Below, one piece after another: positions 10,213 through 20,366 of a stretch of DNA of 64,000 nucleotides (position 1 is the stretch's first letter; each line of letters opens with the position of its first letter). Where the stretch lies: contig JAPVLO010001006.1 in the NCBI GenBank assembly GCA_027257055.1, positions 62,001 through 126,000 on the forward strand. Reading direction: 5' to 3'. Origin of the DNA: Cephalopachus bancanus (lineage: Eukaryota; Chordata; Mammalia; Primates; Tarsiidae). The translations under genes were made by a program, and so were the position numbers. Under the pieces are notes generated by a model. The model made no database searches, was not told where the DNA came from, and was given only the letters and a program-made list of their open reading frames with translations.

Positions 10213-10925
10213 GGTGGGGATTCTTTTTGTTGCACTGACTTTTTGTCAGGCACATAATTGGGCTCTAGGACGTAACTGCTGTGCCCGGGGTTCACTAGGA
10301 GCAGGATGGGGTGGCCTCTGGCTCTTCTGGTCACAAATAGGCACCAAATGAAGAAAAGTGATTAGACGTATATATGATAATCCTGCAATAGGTCCTTAGA
10401 GATCATATTCATCTCACCTGAGGTGTTTACAACCCAGTGAAGTTACAAGATAAACATCTCAGAGCCAGTTTCTGGTGGTCTTTTCCAACTGCTGGAAAAG
10501 ACTCTGGGCGCTTTGCTTTCTAGGTGGTAAAGGACACTCAGGCATTCCCAAGGCTGTTTGTCCTTGGGTCCTCAAGAGTTTGGGGATAAACTAGGGTTTT
10601 AGGTTGGGTTATAAAAATGGTACTCTGGCCTCGGAAGGTGGAAGACGGGTGAGAGGGCTGGAAATGACAGTCTGCATTTAGACTAAGCTACCTAATCCCA
10701 GACAGAATTGCTAAATAGGAAAAACCTCCTTATATTTTACTGGCTAAAAAGTGTATATTCACCTGTGTGATTTCAAAAGTCTCCTGTTCCCCCTTGTGAA
10801 AATAACAATAGGTGGAAGTGGTTAGTTCATAGACTCCATAATCCCAGAGTATATTTCAAAAAGATTTATCTATGCACTTTTTGTTACTTTCTAAACTCTT
10901 AATGATAAACTGAACTGCCTATTAA
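10213..10925 (+). repeat. Duplicated 3' flank of the cathepsin unit, copy 1
   Basis: Not coding. It aligns block by block with the flank of copy 3 (22900-23040, 23510-23790, 24884-25010). Shared blocks include ATTGGGCTCTAGGACGTAAC, AACATCTCAGAGCCAGTTTC and GAAGTGGTTAGTTCATAGAC. Shows that the duplicated unit extends at least 0.7 kb past the gene. Confidence 0.85.
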
Positions 10926-10939
10926 AATTATTCATTTTT

Positions 10940-11230
10940 AAGCCGGGCTCGGTAGCTCAGCCTGTAATCCCGCGCCTTTGGGAGGCTGAGGTGAGTGGAT
11001 TGCCTGAGCCCGCGGGTTCGAGACCCGCCTGGGCAGGCGAGACCTCATCTCTACAATAAATCAAAAAATTAGCCGGGCGTGGTAGCACATGTCTGTAATT
11101 CCGGCTACTCGGAAGGCTGAGGCGGAAGCATCACGGGAGCCCAGCAGGCGAGGCTGCGGTGACCGGGAGCGGCCACTGCACTCCAGTCTGGGCGACAGAG
11201 TGAGACTCCCACTAAAAAAAAAAACAAAAA
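10940..11230 (+). mobile_element. Young-type Alu with 14-bp TSD
   Basis: Full length. TSD AATTATTCATTTTT at 10926-10939 and 11231-11244. Carries the perfect GCGGGTTCGAGACCCGC block (11012-11028) and the short GGGCAGGCGAGACC variant, which lacks the AACTT of other copies. Confidence 0.97.
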
Positions 11231-11251
11231 AATTATTCATTTTTTGAACTT

Positions 11252-11420
11252 TGCTTTGTTAAACTCTGGTGTCTCATGGCTCTTTGAGCTCTGGTCACCA
11301 TGTTTTCTTAGATTTGGCCCCTTCCCCTACCTTGGGGAGGTAAATATCTCTCTCTCTTTCTCTCTGTATCTCTCTTCCTATGTCTTTCTCTCTAATTTAC
11401 TTTCTTTTCTTTTTTTAAAA
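11252..11420 (+). repeat. Recurring ~170-bp module, copy A
   Basis: ACTCTGGTGTC...CTCTTTGAGC, then GCCCCTTCCCCTACCTTGGGG, a CT-rich tract and TCTAATTTACTTTC. Homologous to 37676-37855 and 62840-63003. Probably the 3' portion of a lineage-specific retroelement such as an LTR. Here the AATAAA end is degraded. Confidence 0.65.
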
Positions 11421-11512
11421 AAGAAAATTCATTTTTGTTTTTTGATCGGATGCTTTATTCTGGTACATCTAAGGGAAAAAGTGCTTTTGACATATTGGTT
11501 TATATGATTATG

Positions 11513-11587
11513 CCTGGGCTCAAGCAATCCTCCCACCTAGGCCTCCCAAAGTACTGGGATTACAGGCGTGAGCCACCATGCCTGGCC
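11513..11587 (-). mobile_element. Alu fragment (antisense, left-monomer end)
   Basis: Only about 75 bases, from GCCTGGGCTCAAGCAATCC to CCATGCCTGGCC. Confidence 0.8.
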
Positions 11588-11866
11588 TAGTCATGATCAT
11601 TGAAGTATGTATGGGGACCATAGCAGTGGGGGGAGAGATTGACTCAATTCCAAATCCAGGTTAAGTAAATGAGAACTTGTAGCCAAGGAGTAGGGTAGGG
11701 ACCCATGAGTAGAAAATTCTTTAAAAAATAAGAGACAAAGGGGATTCCAGCTAAACAGACCCAACAAGATTCTTGCTGAAGACAGGCCAGGGTGGTCAGA
11801 TATCACCTAGGGGACGGTGGGGCATGAGGACTCTGACATGGAGGATCAGATATGGAGGATGTTCAA

Positions 11867-12156
11867 GCCGGGCTCGGTGGCTCAGCCTGTAATCCCGCGC
11901 TTTGGGAGGCTGAGGTGAGTGGATTGCCTGAACACGTGGGTTCAAGACCCGGCTGGGCAGGCGAGACCTCATCTCTACAATAAATAAAAAAATCAGCTGG
12001 GCATGGTAGCGCATGCCTGTAATTCCGGCTACTCAGAAGGCTGAGGCGGAAGGATCGCCGGAGCCCAGCAGGTCGAGGCTGCAGTGGCCGGAGCGGCCAC
12101 CGCACTCCAGTCTGGGCGACAGAGTGAGACTCCAACTCAAAAAAAAAAAAAAAAAA
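11867..12156 (+). mobile_element. Young-type Alu
   Basis: GCCGGGCTCGGTGGCTCAGCC head and A18 tail. Imperfect TSD ATGGAGGATGTTCA (11852) and ATGGGAGGATGTTCA (12160). Belongs to the GGGCAGGCGAGACC sub-variant. Confidence 0.96.
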
Positions 12157-12174
12157 GAGATGGGAGGATGTTCA

Positions 12175-13212
12175 GATATGGGGGGGGGGTCTTTCTAAAC
12201 TGACCAGCAGAACTTTTTGCTAAAACTGGATTTTATGAGGAAGGGCACAGATGGGCATAGAGGATTCAAGTCTGAAGAAAGTGTGGTGAAATTTAAAAAT
12301 TCAGTCACCACACAGGATGTATGCTGCTGAGAACAGACAGGATCTCAGCATCTTCCTACACCACCAGTTTACAGGAGGGCATTTTGCCGTGTGCTTCCTG
12401 GGTGTTTCCTTGTGTGACCATTTCCAGGAGACAAAAGTCCTCCACTTCCCCTAGAATCAACTCGTTGTCAGACTTGAAAGCCTAAACTGAGTGACAATGC
12501 TTCAGTGACAATCTCAGGTATTAAAAATATGAGACTCATTCATTCATCAATTCCAAAAACACACGTGACATATTCTTTTAAAAATAACTGAGACCATGGA
12601 AAGGAAATAGAGCCATAAAAGCTAGCATCCCCCACTCCTTATATGATCTCCCAAATCCCAAACCCAGGAAAATCTCAATAGAAACTTTGGACCTTGTGTT
12701 CATCACTGACTGCACTCCAATGGCTTATGCTTGTTTCTCTTGTGTCCTGTTTCCTGCTCCCTCCTCCTCCCAGTCCCTCAACTGTGGCTGCCTCCCATCT
12801 TGAGCTCATTATCCTCAAATGAGACCTGTAGCTATGGTCCCAAGCACCCCTAGATGTCATCCTCCAATCCACAGCATCCACTGAGGACCCAGATTCTACT
12901 ACTGAGAACTATCTCACCCTACCCTCTGAACAAAGAATCTGGTCTTCTTTGCGTTCGTTGCTAAGATGCCAGAGGAAATTATAAGAGTTCAGAACATGTA
13001 ACAGAGTTCTCATCTAGTGAATCAAGGGTGGCTTCTTTTCAATGCATTTTATATTCCTGGGGAGAAGTCCTACAAGGTCAGCTCCCTTGTTACCTAATGG
13101 ATCTAGAATCCTGGTTATAATTTCACTTAAATGTATCTGTCAAGCTCTGTGCCTATTTGCTGTAAAAGCAAGATTACTGAGTTAATCTTGGATTTGGTTT
13201 TTGTGTGTTTGT
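12175..13212. other. Unassigned sequence between copies 1 and 2
   Basis: No convincing exon, RNA gene or family-level repeat. A G9 run lies at 12181-12189. Confidence 0.5.
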
Positions 13213-13487
13213 GTGAGATACGAGTCTGAGACCCAGGCTATAGAGCATTGGCACAATCGTGCCTCACCACAGCCTCGAACCTGGGCTCAAGCAAATCTCC
13301 TATCTCAGCCTGCTGTGTAGCTGGGACTATAGTTGTGCGCCACCATGTCCAGCTAGTTTTCTGTTTTTTGTAGAGATGAGCTCTTGCTATGTTGCCCAGG
13401 CAGGTCTCAAACTTCTAACCTTGAGTAATCCTCCGGCCTCAGCCTCCCGGAATGTTGGAATTTCAGGCATGAGCCACAGGCCCGACT
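13213..13487 (-). mobile_element. Old Alu (AluJ-like, antisense)
   Basis: Diverged copy with TGGGACTATAG, TTTTTTGTAGAGATGAG and TGTTGCCCAGGCAGGTCTCAAAC. It lacks the lineage-specific TTTATTGTAGAG linker and predates the local subfamilies. Confidence 0.85.
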
Positions 13488-13569
13488 CATTTAACATTTT
13501 AACAGGAAGGACTGGGCCTCAGAAAAGCAATTAGGAAAGTTAGATGGAGATTGTTTCTTTTTCATTTTC

Positions 13570-13584
<15 letters not shown>

Positions 13585-13602
<18 letters not shown>

Positions 13603-13876
13603 GAGTTGGAGTCTTACTCTGTCATCCAGGCTGGAATAAAGTGGCACACTCCAGCCAGCACAGTCTGGACCTGCTGGCGATCCTTCCGCCTCAGCCTTCC
13701 AAGTAGCTGGAACTATAGGCATGCACTACCATGCCCAGCTACTTTTTAAAATTTATTGTAGAGACCAGGTCTTACCCGGCTGCCCAAGCTGGTCTCGAAC
13801 CCGTGAGCTCAGGCAATCCTCTCACCTCAGTCTCCCAAAGTGCTGGAATTATAGGCTTGAGCAACCATGCCTGGCT
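13585..13876 (-). mobile_element. Alu (antisense)
   Basis: T18 start following a CT-rich stretch, ends GCAACCATGCCTGGC. Confidence 0.93.
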
Positions 13877-14536
13877 GAGATTGCTTCAAAAGACATGCTC
13901 CCACTGTACCAAGTAAGGAACAATGAGTACAAAGTTGGAGCCACATTAATTCTTGATGGCTGATTCAGTTACTCAGTGAATTAAAGACTTGAAGGATGGA
14001 GGAATTTCTGAATGGAGGGAACTAAATGCCAGAAGTTCTCTGGAGATCCACCCTGCCAGTTTCCTCTCCTCCTAGGGTTTAGTGTTGACCATCCCATCAC
14101 GTGTTTTGGGGGTGCCTTTTCCCCTCAGATTCTCCTAAAACCCAGCTCACCCCATCCTCAACTTGGAGACCATGCTGCTGCCCGTGGGTTCCGCAATCTT
14201 CACCGGACCCTCCCTTTGCTGTGGTAGGGGATTACAGTGTAAGGGCTCTCGGCCATGTGGGAGATTTTATTTAAAACTCTAGGACTAAAGGAAAAGCCGT
14301 GATTGACTGGAAGTCCACAGTGGGCTCGTTTGAACGTCTTTTCATGAACCACCCACCCAGCACATTAAGTCGAATTCTTAGTTGATCCCAGCGCTGCAGG
14401 GAGGTGCCAGACCCGACAGGCCCAGCTCTGTTTCCTGGGATGCACTGAGACAGGAATGCCCCACCCTGGGATGACTGGAACTGAGCCACAGCACATGCCG
14501 GAGCTGACCCCGAGGCTCCTCCCAGGACCAACACAG

Positions 14537-14599
14537 CCAATCACGGAACGGCCAGGCAGTGTTGGGGGACCTCCAGGGCTTCCTCTGGGGGGCTTTAAA
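14537..14599 (+). promoter_or_regulatory. CTSL-like promoter, copy 2 (degenerate)
   Basis: CCAAT at 14537-14541 and TTTAAA at 14594-14599, in the same order as copy 1. The GC boxes of copy 1 have no counterpart (AGTGTTGGGGGACCTCCAGGG instead) and CpGs are fewer. Suggests loss of promoter function. Confidence 0.6.
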
Positions 14600-14614
14600 G
14601 CACAAACAGGCAGC

Positions 14615-14680
14615 CTTGGAACAGCAGCAGATGGCTTAAGAAGCCTAGGCTGCTGTGTCTGTGTAGCTCTCGCCCCACCG
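14615..14680 (+). pseudogene. Copy 2 exon 1 (5' UTR)
   Basis: Inferred from spacing after TTTAAA and an intact donor CCACCG|GTGAGA (GT at 14681-14682). The start is approximate and the exon is non-coding. Confidence 0.55.
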
Positions 14681-15098
14681 GTGAGACTGAGAGGGACAGG
14701 GGGCACCGTGGGGCCCAGCTAATGTGTCAGTTCTCTATGTGGGGGCGTATTTCAGGGGCGCCAGGCCATGGTATTTCAAGGGCTGGCAGGGTGCAGCAGG
14801 GAAGCTCGACCCCACGTCAGGCAGAGATCTCCCTCACTCCCTGCACTACTGCAAACATCTTGGAGCCCAAGTGAGCTTGAGTGGACAGAGGGAGCCTGCA
14901 ACAGAGGACCTGGCCTGGGACTGAACCTGGAGCCTGGGAGCTTTCTACCCCTGGCTGGAGTGGAACTGGGGACTCTGGCCTATGGCAGTTTGGCCACCTG
15001 ATCTAGTCTCCAGTTTGGGGGAGCAAGATGGGACTGCGGGAGCCTAAGGTGGTCTCCTTCTCAGTGTCTCCTCAGAAAGCATTCCAGAAAGGTTTTCT

Positions 15099-15394
15099 GT
15101 TTTCTTTTTGAGCTGGAGTCTCACTCTGTCACCCAGACTGGAGTGCAGTGGAATGCTCCCAACCACTGCAGCCTCGGCCTGCTGGGGCTCAGGTGATCCT
15201 TCCGCCTCAGCCTTCCAAGCAGCTGAAACTACAGGCATGAGCCACCATGCCTGGCTAATTTTTAAAAAATTTATTGTAGAGACGAGGTCTCACCAAGTTG
15301 CCCAGGTTGGTCTTGAACCCGTGGGCTCAGGAAATCCTCTCACCTAGGCCTCACAAAGTGCTGGGATTATAGGCATGAGCCACCGCGCCCAGCC
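15099..15394 (-). mobile_element. Alu in intron 1 of copy 2
   Basis: Antisense. 13-bp TSD CAGAAAGGTTTTC at 15085-15097 and 15396-15408. The poly-T is interrupted (TGTTTTCTTTTTGAGCTGG). Confidence 0.95.
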
Positions 15395-15541
15395 TCAGAA
15401 AGGTTTTCAACATGAGGAGGAGGTAAGAAGGCATCTATCACTTCCTGCTGTATGTTACCCTAGAATATTAGGGATTAGATATCCCCATTAGTGAGATTTT
15501 GCCTGGGTAATCTCAATACCACTGGTACAAACCCTGGTCCA

Positions 15542-15878
15542 GCCGGGCTCGGTGGCTCAGCCTGTAATCCCGCACCTTTGGGAGGCTGAGGTGAGTGGAT
15601 TGCCTGAGCCCGTGGGTTCGAGACCCGCCTGGGCAGCGAGAACTCATCTCTACAATAAGTCAAAAAATCAGCCAGGCATAGTAGCACATGCCTGTAATTC
15701 CGGCTACTTGGAAGCCTGAGACGGAAGGATAGCCGGAGGCCAGCAGGTTGAGGCTGTGGTGGCCGGGAGCGGCCACTGCACTCCAGTTTGGGCAACAGAG
15801 TGAGACTCCAACTCAAAAAAAAGGAAAAAAAAACAAAAAACAGGAGAGGTATTAATTAAAAAAAAAAATTAAAAGAAG
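15542..15878 (+). mobile_element. Alu in intron 1 of copy 2 with long complex tail
   Basis: 13-bp TSD AAACCCTGGTCCA at 15529-15541 and 15879-15891. The tail (about 15813-15878) is A-rich with an internal CAGGAGAGGTATTAATT segment, so it has been extended or has captured sequence. Contains the perfect GTGGCCGGGAGCGGCCAC hairpin at 15759-15776. Confidence 0.95.
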
Positions 15879-16140
15879 AAACCCTGGTCCAACAGGTTCC
15901 TAATTTTCTGTTTCAATTCCTAGAGCTCAGGGCAGGCTGATTTCCATGCCGGTGGGTCCATCCACTACATCCACTTAGCCTGTTTTTCTCCAGTCATACA
16001 CTCAGCCTTTTCCACAGTCTTTGGGCAGATAATTGGCAGAATAATTTAAGTAATTTTATTCCATCATGGTGGCCTTAATTTCTCAGAAATGATTAAGGTG
16101 GCTATTTCAAGAAGGCCTGATCTAATCAGTTACTTCCTGG

Positions 16141-16277
16141 GTTTTTGAAACATGAATCCTTCCCTTGTCCTGGCTGTCTTTTGCTTGGGAATGGCCTCAG
16201 CTGCTTCCACTCTTGGTCACAGTTTAGATACACAATGGAACCAGTGGAAGGCTGAACACAGGAAATTATATAAAATG
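16141..16277 (+). pseudogene. Copy 2 exon 2 (signal peptide and start of propeptide)
   Basis: ATG at 16152-16154 opens 42 codons ending ...WNQWKAEHRKLYKM at 16277, exactly the length of cathepsin L exon 2. MNPSLVLAVFCLGMASA is a plausible secretory signal peptide. The upstream acceptor has changed from AG (copy 1) to GG (16139-16140), and the expected donor GT is AC (16278-16279), so the exon could not be spliced normally. The frame runs on for 25 intronic codons. Confidence 0.93.
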
Positions 16278-16575
16278 ACTGGTGAATCTGAAACTGTCCA
16301 GAGACTCCCTAGAGAGTATAGTCCTTGCTGTTGGAAGACTATAGCCAGAGAGTAGTTTTCTAGAAGTCAGCTCTTACCAATAACCTAAGTCAATAACTGA
16401 ATGGCACCAATTGTGAGCACAATATAGGCACACATCTGTGTATCCTGGCTTGGGGAATGGCTCCTAGAAGCATCAAACCTTCGCTGGCCATGGTTTCTCT
16501 TCCATATCTGTCTGCACCTGCTGCTGTTGGGTTGTCAGTAGAAATAAAGACCATCGGTGACGTGCTTGCCTCTAG

Positions 16576-16698
16576 AATGAAGAAGTTTGGCAGAGAGCAG
16601 TGTGGGAGAAGAATATGAAACAGATTGAACAGAACAATTAGGAATACAGGGAAGGGAAACATGGCTTCACAATGGCCATGGACGCCTTTGAGGACTTG
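16576..16698 (+). pseudogene. Copy 2 exon 3 (propeptide)
   Basis: Acceptor CTCTAG at 16570-16575, donor GTGAGT at 16699. The 123-nt exon reads NEEVWQRAVWEKNMKQIEQN, an Asn, then a TAG stop (16639-16641), then EYREGKHGFTMAMDAFEDL. This is the ERFNIN/GNFD-type propeptide region of cathepsin L. The stop replaces a residue in the propeptide helix. Confidence 0.94.
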
Positions 16699-16797
16699 GT
16701 GAGTGTTGCGTGAACGGCTGGACTCTGTGCTTCCTCTCCTCAGCACTTTACCAAGACTATCTCTTGCTTTCCAATTTTATATTTACTTTTCCTTGAG

Positions 16798-16942
16798 ACC
16801 AATGAAGAATACAACCAGATGACAAATGGCTTTCAATACCAGGAGCACAGGAGGAAGAAAGTGTTTCAGGAAATTCTGTTGTGATGTCCTCACATCTGTG
16901 GATTGGAGAGAGATTGGCTATACGATCCCTGTGAAGGATCAG
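16798..16942 (+). pseudogene. Copy 2 exon 4 (end of propeptide, start of mature enzyme)
   Basis: Reads TNEEYNQMTNGFQYQEHRRK and then KVFQEILL, followed by TGA at 16882-16884. After a net 2-nt loss the frame resumes as TSVDWREIGYTIPVKDQ, matching the mature N-terminal region of cathepsin L. Donor GTAAGA is intact. Length 145 nt against the expected 147. Confidence 0.94.
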
Positions 16943-17122
16943 GTAAGACAGCGTCAGATTCAGACCTCCCATCTCCACAGGAAAGTCAAGACATTTGAAA
17001 TCTGTGCTTTGGTCAACTGTGACATGCTGTTCACTTTTTAAAACGAGCAATTAGACGTGAGCTATTGTCTGAATCTCACTATTTGTTTTGCAAATGACAG
17101 TTTTTTTTAATTCTTTTGTCAG

Positions 17123-17346
<224 letters not shown>

Positions 17347-17858
17347 GTCAATGGAGCTTCACCTTTTCTTTCCAGCTTTGCTTTTGGAATGTGGCACACT
17401 TTCAGGAATAACAGACACTTTCTTCAGAATTCACTTTTTATGTGGCAGAATGTGCACCTGCAAATTGTCAGTACTGTCATTGTAAGTTATTAGCCTTTGC
17501 ACAGTTCTCTAACTCGAGGGTTAACAATGAATGGCTAACATAATAGCCAACATTAGATGGTTACCATATAGCCCTTCTATATGTTATATATGAACAGTAA
17601 GGAAGTCATTCTACATATAATGCACATTTCTCCATTGTGAAAAAATGTCCTAGGGTTATAAATCTAGGGAATATCACTGAAGAGACATGAGTTAATTTTC
17701 ACCTTCAAAGCTTCTTACAGCATTTCACTTCTTGGGATGATTTATCTCAGTGTAGACTTGAAAATCCTAGACTGAAAGCTACTGCAGGTTGTAGTTCTTC
17801 CTCATGTTCCCCAGGAGGAGGATGGCAGCAATTCAGTCTATTTCCCTTTACTTTTAAG

Positions 17859-18024
17859 GAAAAATCCTGAAGGTATAGTCCCAAGAATTCTGGTGCTAAT
17901 GACACTGGCTACATGTGCATCCTCCCTTAGCAGGAGAAGGTCCTGGTGAAGGCAGTGGCAACTGCAGGGTCCATCTCTGTGGCTGTTGATGCAAGCCGTG
18001 ACTCCTTCTGGTTCTATAAAGAAG
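17859..18024 (+). pseudogene. Copy 2 exon 6
   Basis: TGA (17868-17870) stands at the expected Cys of the ESCKY region, then RYSPKNSGANDTGYMCILP, TAG (17928-17930), QEKVLVKAVATAGSISVAVD and ASRDSFWFYKE. The KAVATxGxISVA segment is characteristic of cathepsin L. The donor GT at 18025 survives but is embedded in the TSD of an Alu. Confidence 0.93.
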
Positions 18025-18032
18025 GTATTTTC

Positions 18033-18370
18033 GGGTCGGGCTCGGTGGCTCAGCCTGTAATCCTAGCACTCTGGGAGGCCGAGGTGAGTGGATTGCCTGA
18101 GCCCGCGGGTTCGAGACCCACCTGGGCAACTTGGTGAGACCTCATCTCTACAATAAATCAAAAATTTAGCCGGGTGTGGTAGTGCGCAGCTGTAGTTCCA
18201 GCTACTCAGAAGGCTGAGGCGGAAGGATCACCGGAGCCCAGCAGGTCGAGGCTGTCATGGCTGGGAGCGGCCACTGCACTGCAGTCTGGGCGACAGAGTG
18301 AGACTCTGACTCAAAAAAAGAAAAATTATGGGATGGTGGGCAGAGACATGCGCAAAAAAAAAAAAAAAAA
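18033..18370 (+). mobile_element. Alu with extra 3' segment, at the exon 6 donor
   Basis: TSD AGAAGGTATTTT at 18020-18031 and 18370-18381. The normal A-rich end (about 18314-18326) is followed by about 27 unique bases (18327-18353) and a second A17 tract, the pattern of a 3' transduction or readthrough transcript. Confidence 0.92.
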
Positions 18371-18381
18371 GAAGGTATTTT

Positions 18382-18680
18382 TGGTCAGACACTGTGGCTC
18401 ACGCCTATAATCCCAGCACTTTGGGAGGCCGAGGTGAGAGGATCGCCTGAGCCAGCGGGTTCGAGACCAGCCTGGGCCACTTGGCAAGACTTCATCTCTA
18501 CAATAAATCACAAAATTAGCCGGGCATAGTGGCTTGTGCCTGTACTTCCAGCTACTTGGAAGGCTGAGGTGGAAGGATTGCCTGAGCCTGGCAGGTCGAG
18601 GCTGTGGTGGCTGTGAGCGTGCACTTCATTCAGCCTGGGCGACGAGAGTGAGACTTCCACTCCAAAAAAAAAAAAAAAAA
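18382..18680 (+). mobile_element. Second Alu at the same target word
   Basis: Starts GGTCAGACACTGTGGCTCACG and ends A18. GGTATTTT precedes (18373) and follows (18681). It inserted at the target-site copy made by the preceding Alu, or the reverse. Confidence 0.93.
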
Positions 18681-19150
18681 GGTATTTTCTTTGTAGAAAA
18701 TGAGGCAGAGCAATTGTTAAGCCACCATGACACTCCAGCATGATGGGGTCTTTGTTACATCAAATTCAGTGTAACTGTTTGAGGCAAAGATTTCTCATAG
18801 CTGTTCATTCTGTTACGGCAATATTTAGATTTCCATAAGAAGTTACCTTAAGTATATCTTCATGAATCTAAGTACTTCATAATTTTTTAAATAACTACAA
18901 ATATATTGTTTAGCTTCATTCACTTAAATTTTTTTCATTTGTTACACACTTTTAAATTTCCCAAAGATTTATACCTCTGTAAGTAAATCAGATAAGGGCC
19001 TCTTGAGTCAAAAATTTTGTGTTAAATGTTACCTGGAATTTGTGTCATTTCCTGCATATAAAGATGTCTCCCTTACTGTGGGTTGACAGGATGGGTTACT
19101 GTCAGGTGTACACGGAACTTCTCTCCCCAGCATGACTTTCACCCTCCCAG
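18681..19150 (+). other. Intron 6 remainder of copy 2
   Basis: AT-rich non-coding sequence between the paired Alus and exon 7. No other repeat recognised. Confidence 0.6.
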
Positions 19151-19268
19151 GCGTTTATTTTGGGCCAAAGTGCGTAACTTTAAATCCGAATCCTGCTCTT
19201 CTGGTGGTTGGCTATGGCAATGAAAGAGCAGAGCCAGATAAAAATAAATATTGGCCGGCGAAGAACAG
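19151..19268 (+). pseudogene. Copy 2 exon 7 (His/Asn exon, catalytic His lost)
   Basis: Acceptor CCCAG intact. Reads GVYFGPKCVTLNPNPALLVV and then GYGNERAEPDKNKYWPAKNS. By alignment with the conserved HGVLVVGYG block, the catalytic His position is Pro (CCT, 19192-19194). The catalytic Asn of KNS is present. This exon keeps an open frame, but the product would be inactive. Confidence 0.92.
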
Positions 19269-19747
19269 TTATAAATTACAAAAAATCCTTGTATTTTAAA
19301 TTCAAAAGGGAGTTCATATTTATAGTGAGTATTTTGGATACAAGTCTTAGATTCTTTATTACTCCTGGGTTGAACACAGGATATTCATGTTATATTATTA
19401 CATTAAGATAATATCAAATGTGGTATTTCTATAGAATTTGTACCATTGCGTTTTACCATTCTAATTCTGAAAATTTCCTTACCTCTGAAACACATCTGGG
19501 TGGAAAAACATCCTGCCCTTGCTGTCTCTGATTTTGCGGTTCTATGGAAGGTCACAGTTGTGGGTCTGAGATGGAAGTTACGTGCAGGTTTATACTCAAG
19601 AACTTAAAGAAGGAACAAGAACATGTGCCTCCCATGATCCTTTCTGTTAAGTCTGTGGCCTCGGGTACACTGTTTACAATGGGTGTTTCTGTCAATTAAC
19701 CAATGTTCTTTATTCTTTCTATGAAACAAAACCTGCTCTCCTTTCAG

Positions 19748-20137
19748 CTGGGGCACAGAAGGGGGCGTGGATGGCTACATTAAGATGACCAAAGAGGCCA
19801 GGTTCGGTGGCTCAGCCTGTAATCCCACGCTTTGGGAGGCCGAGGTGAGTGGATTGCCTGAGCCCGCGGGTTCGAGACCCGCCTGGGCAACTTGGCGAGA
19901 CCTCATCTCTACAATAAAAAAATAGCGCGCGCCTGTAGTTCCAGCTACTTGGAAGGCTGAGGCGGAAGGATCACCGGAGCCCAGCAGGTCGAGGCTGCGG
20001 TGGCCGGGAGCGGCCACTACACTCCAGTCTGGGCGACAGAGTGAGACTCCAACTCAAAAAAAAAAAAAAAAAAGATGACCAAAGACCAGAAGAACAACTG
20101 TGGAATCACCTCAGCAACCAGCTACCCCACCGTGTGA
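19748..20137 (+). pseudogene. Copy 2 exon 8, split by an Alu
   Basis: Acceptor CTCTCCTTTCAG intact. WGTEGGVDGYIKMTK is interrupted by the Alu at 19796-20071. After the duplicated target site the frame resumes as [17 protein letters not shown] and stop (TGA 20135-20137). The Alu therefore entered after exon 8 was established, and the ancestral stop is intact. Confidence 0.95.
19796..20071 (+). mobile_element. Alu inside cathepsin exon 8
   Basis: 14-bp TSD AAGATGACCAAAGA at 19782-19795 and 20072-20085. Young type with perfect GCGGGTTCGAGACCCGC (19866-19882) and GTGGCCGGGAGCGGCCAC (20000-20017). About 25 bases of the linker are deleted. Confidence 0.97.
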
Positions 20138-20366
20138 GCTAATGGATGGGGGCTGAAGAAGGACTCGACTGGGGAGGATTCATCCACAGAGGAATTTACC
20201 TGAAATCTCACCAGGGCCTGCTGTGTGAGATACACTCTTGAACCACTGAAAATCCAAGGGTGATCTGAATTGTGTGACATCTTCCCATGGGTAAATGTTA
20301 CTACTTTTCAATTACTGCTATAAACAGCTTTGTATTACTGTTTCAGTGAATAACTTTGCATTCTCA

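Noticed and set aside
11012..11028. tRNA gene suggested by the T-arm-like block GCGGGTTCGAGACCCGC
   Set aside because: It occurs inside Alu left monomers. No acceptor stem, D-arm or anticodon arm can be placed at tRNA spacing.
16152..16355. 67-codon frame as a possible small functional secreted peptide
   Set aside because: It is exon 2 of the copy 2 pseudogene (42 codons) reading into the intron. Splice sites on both sides are lost and there is no evidence of selection for the extension.
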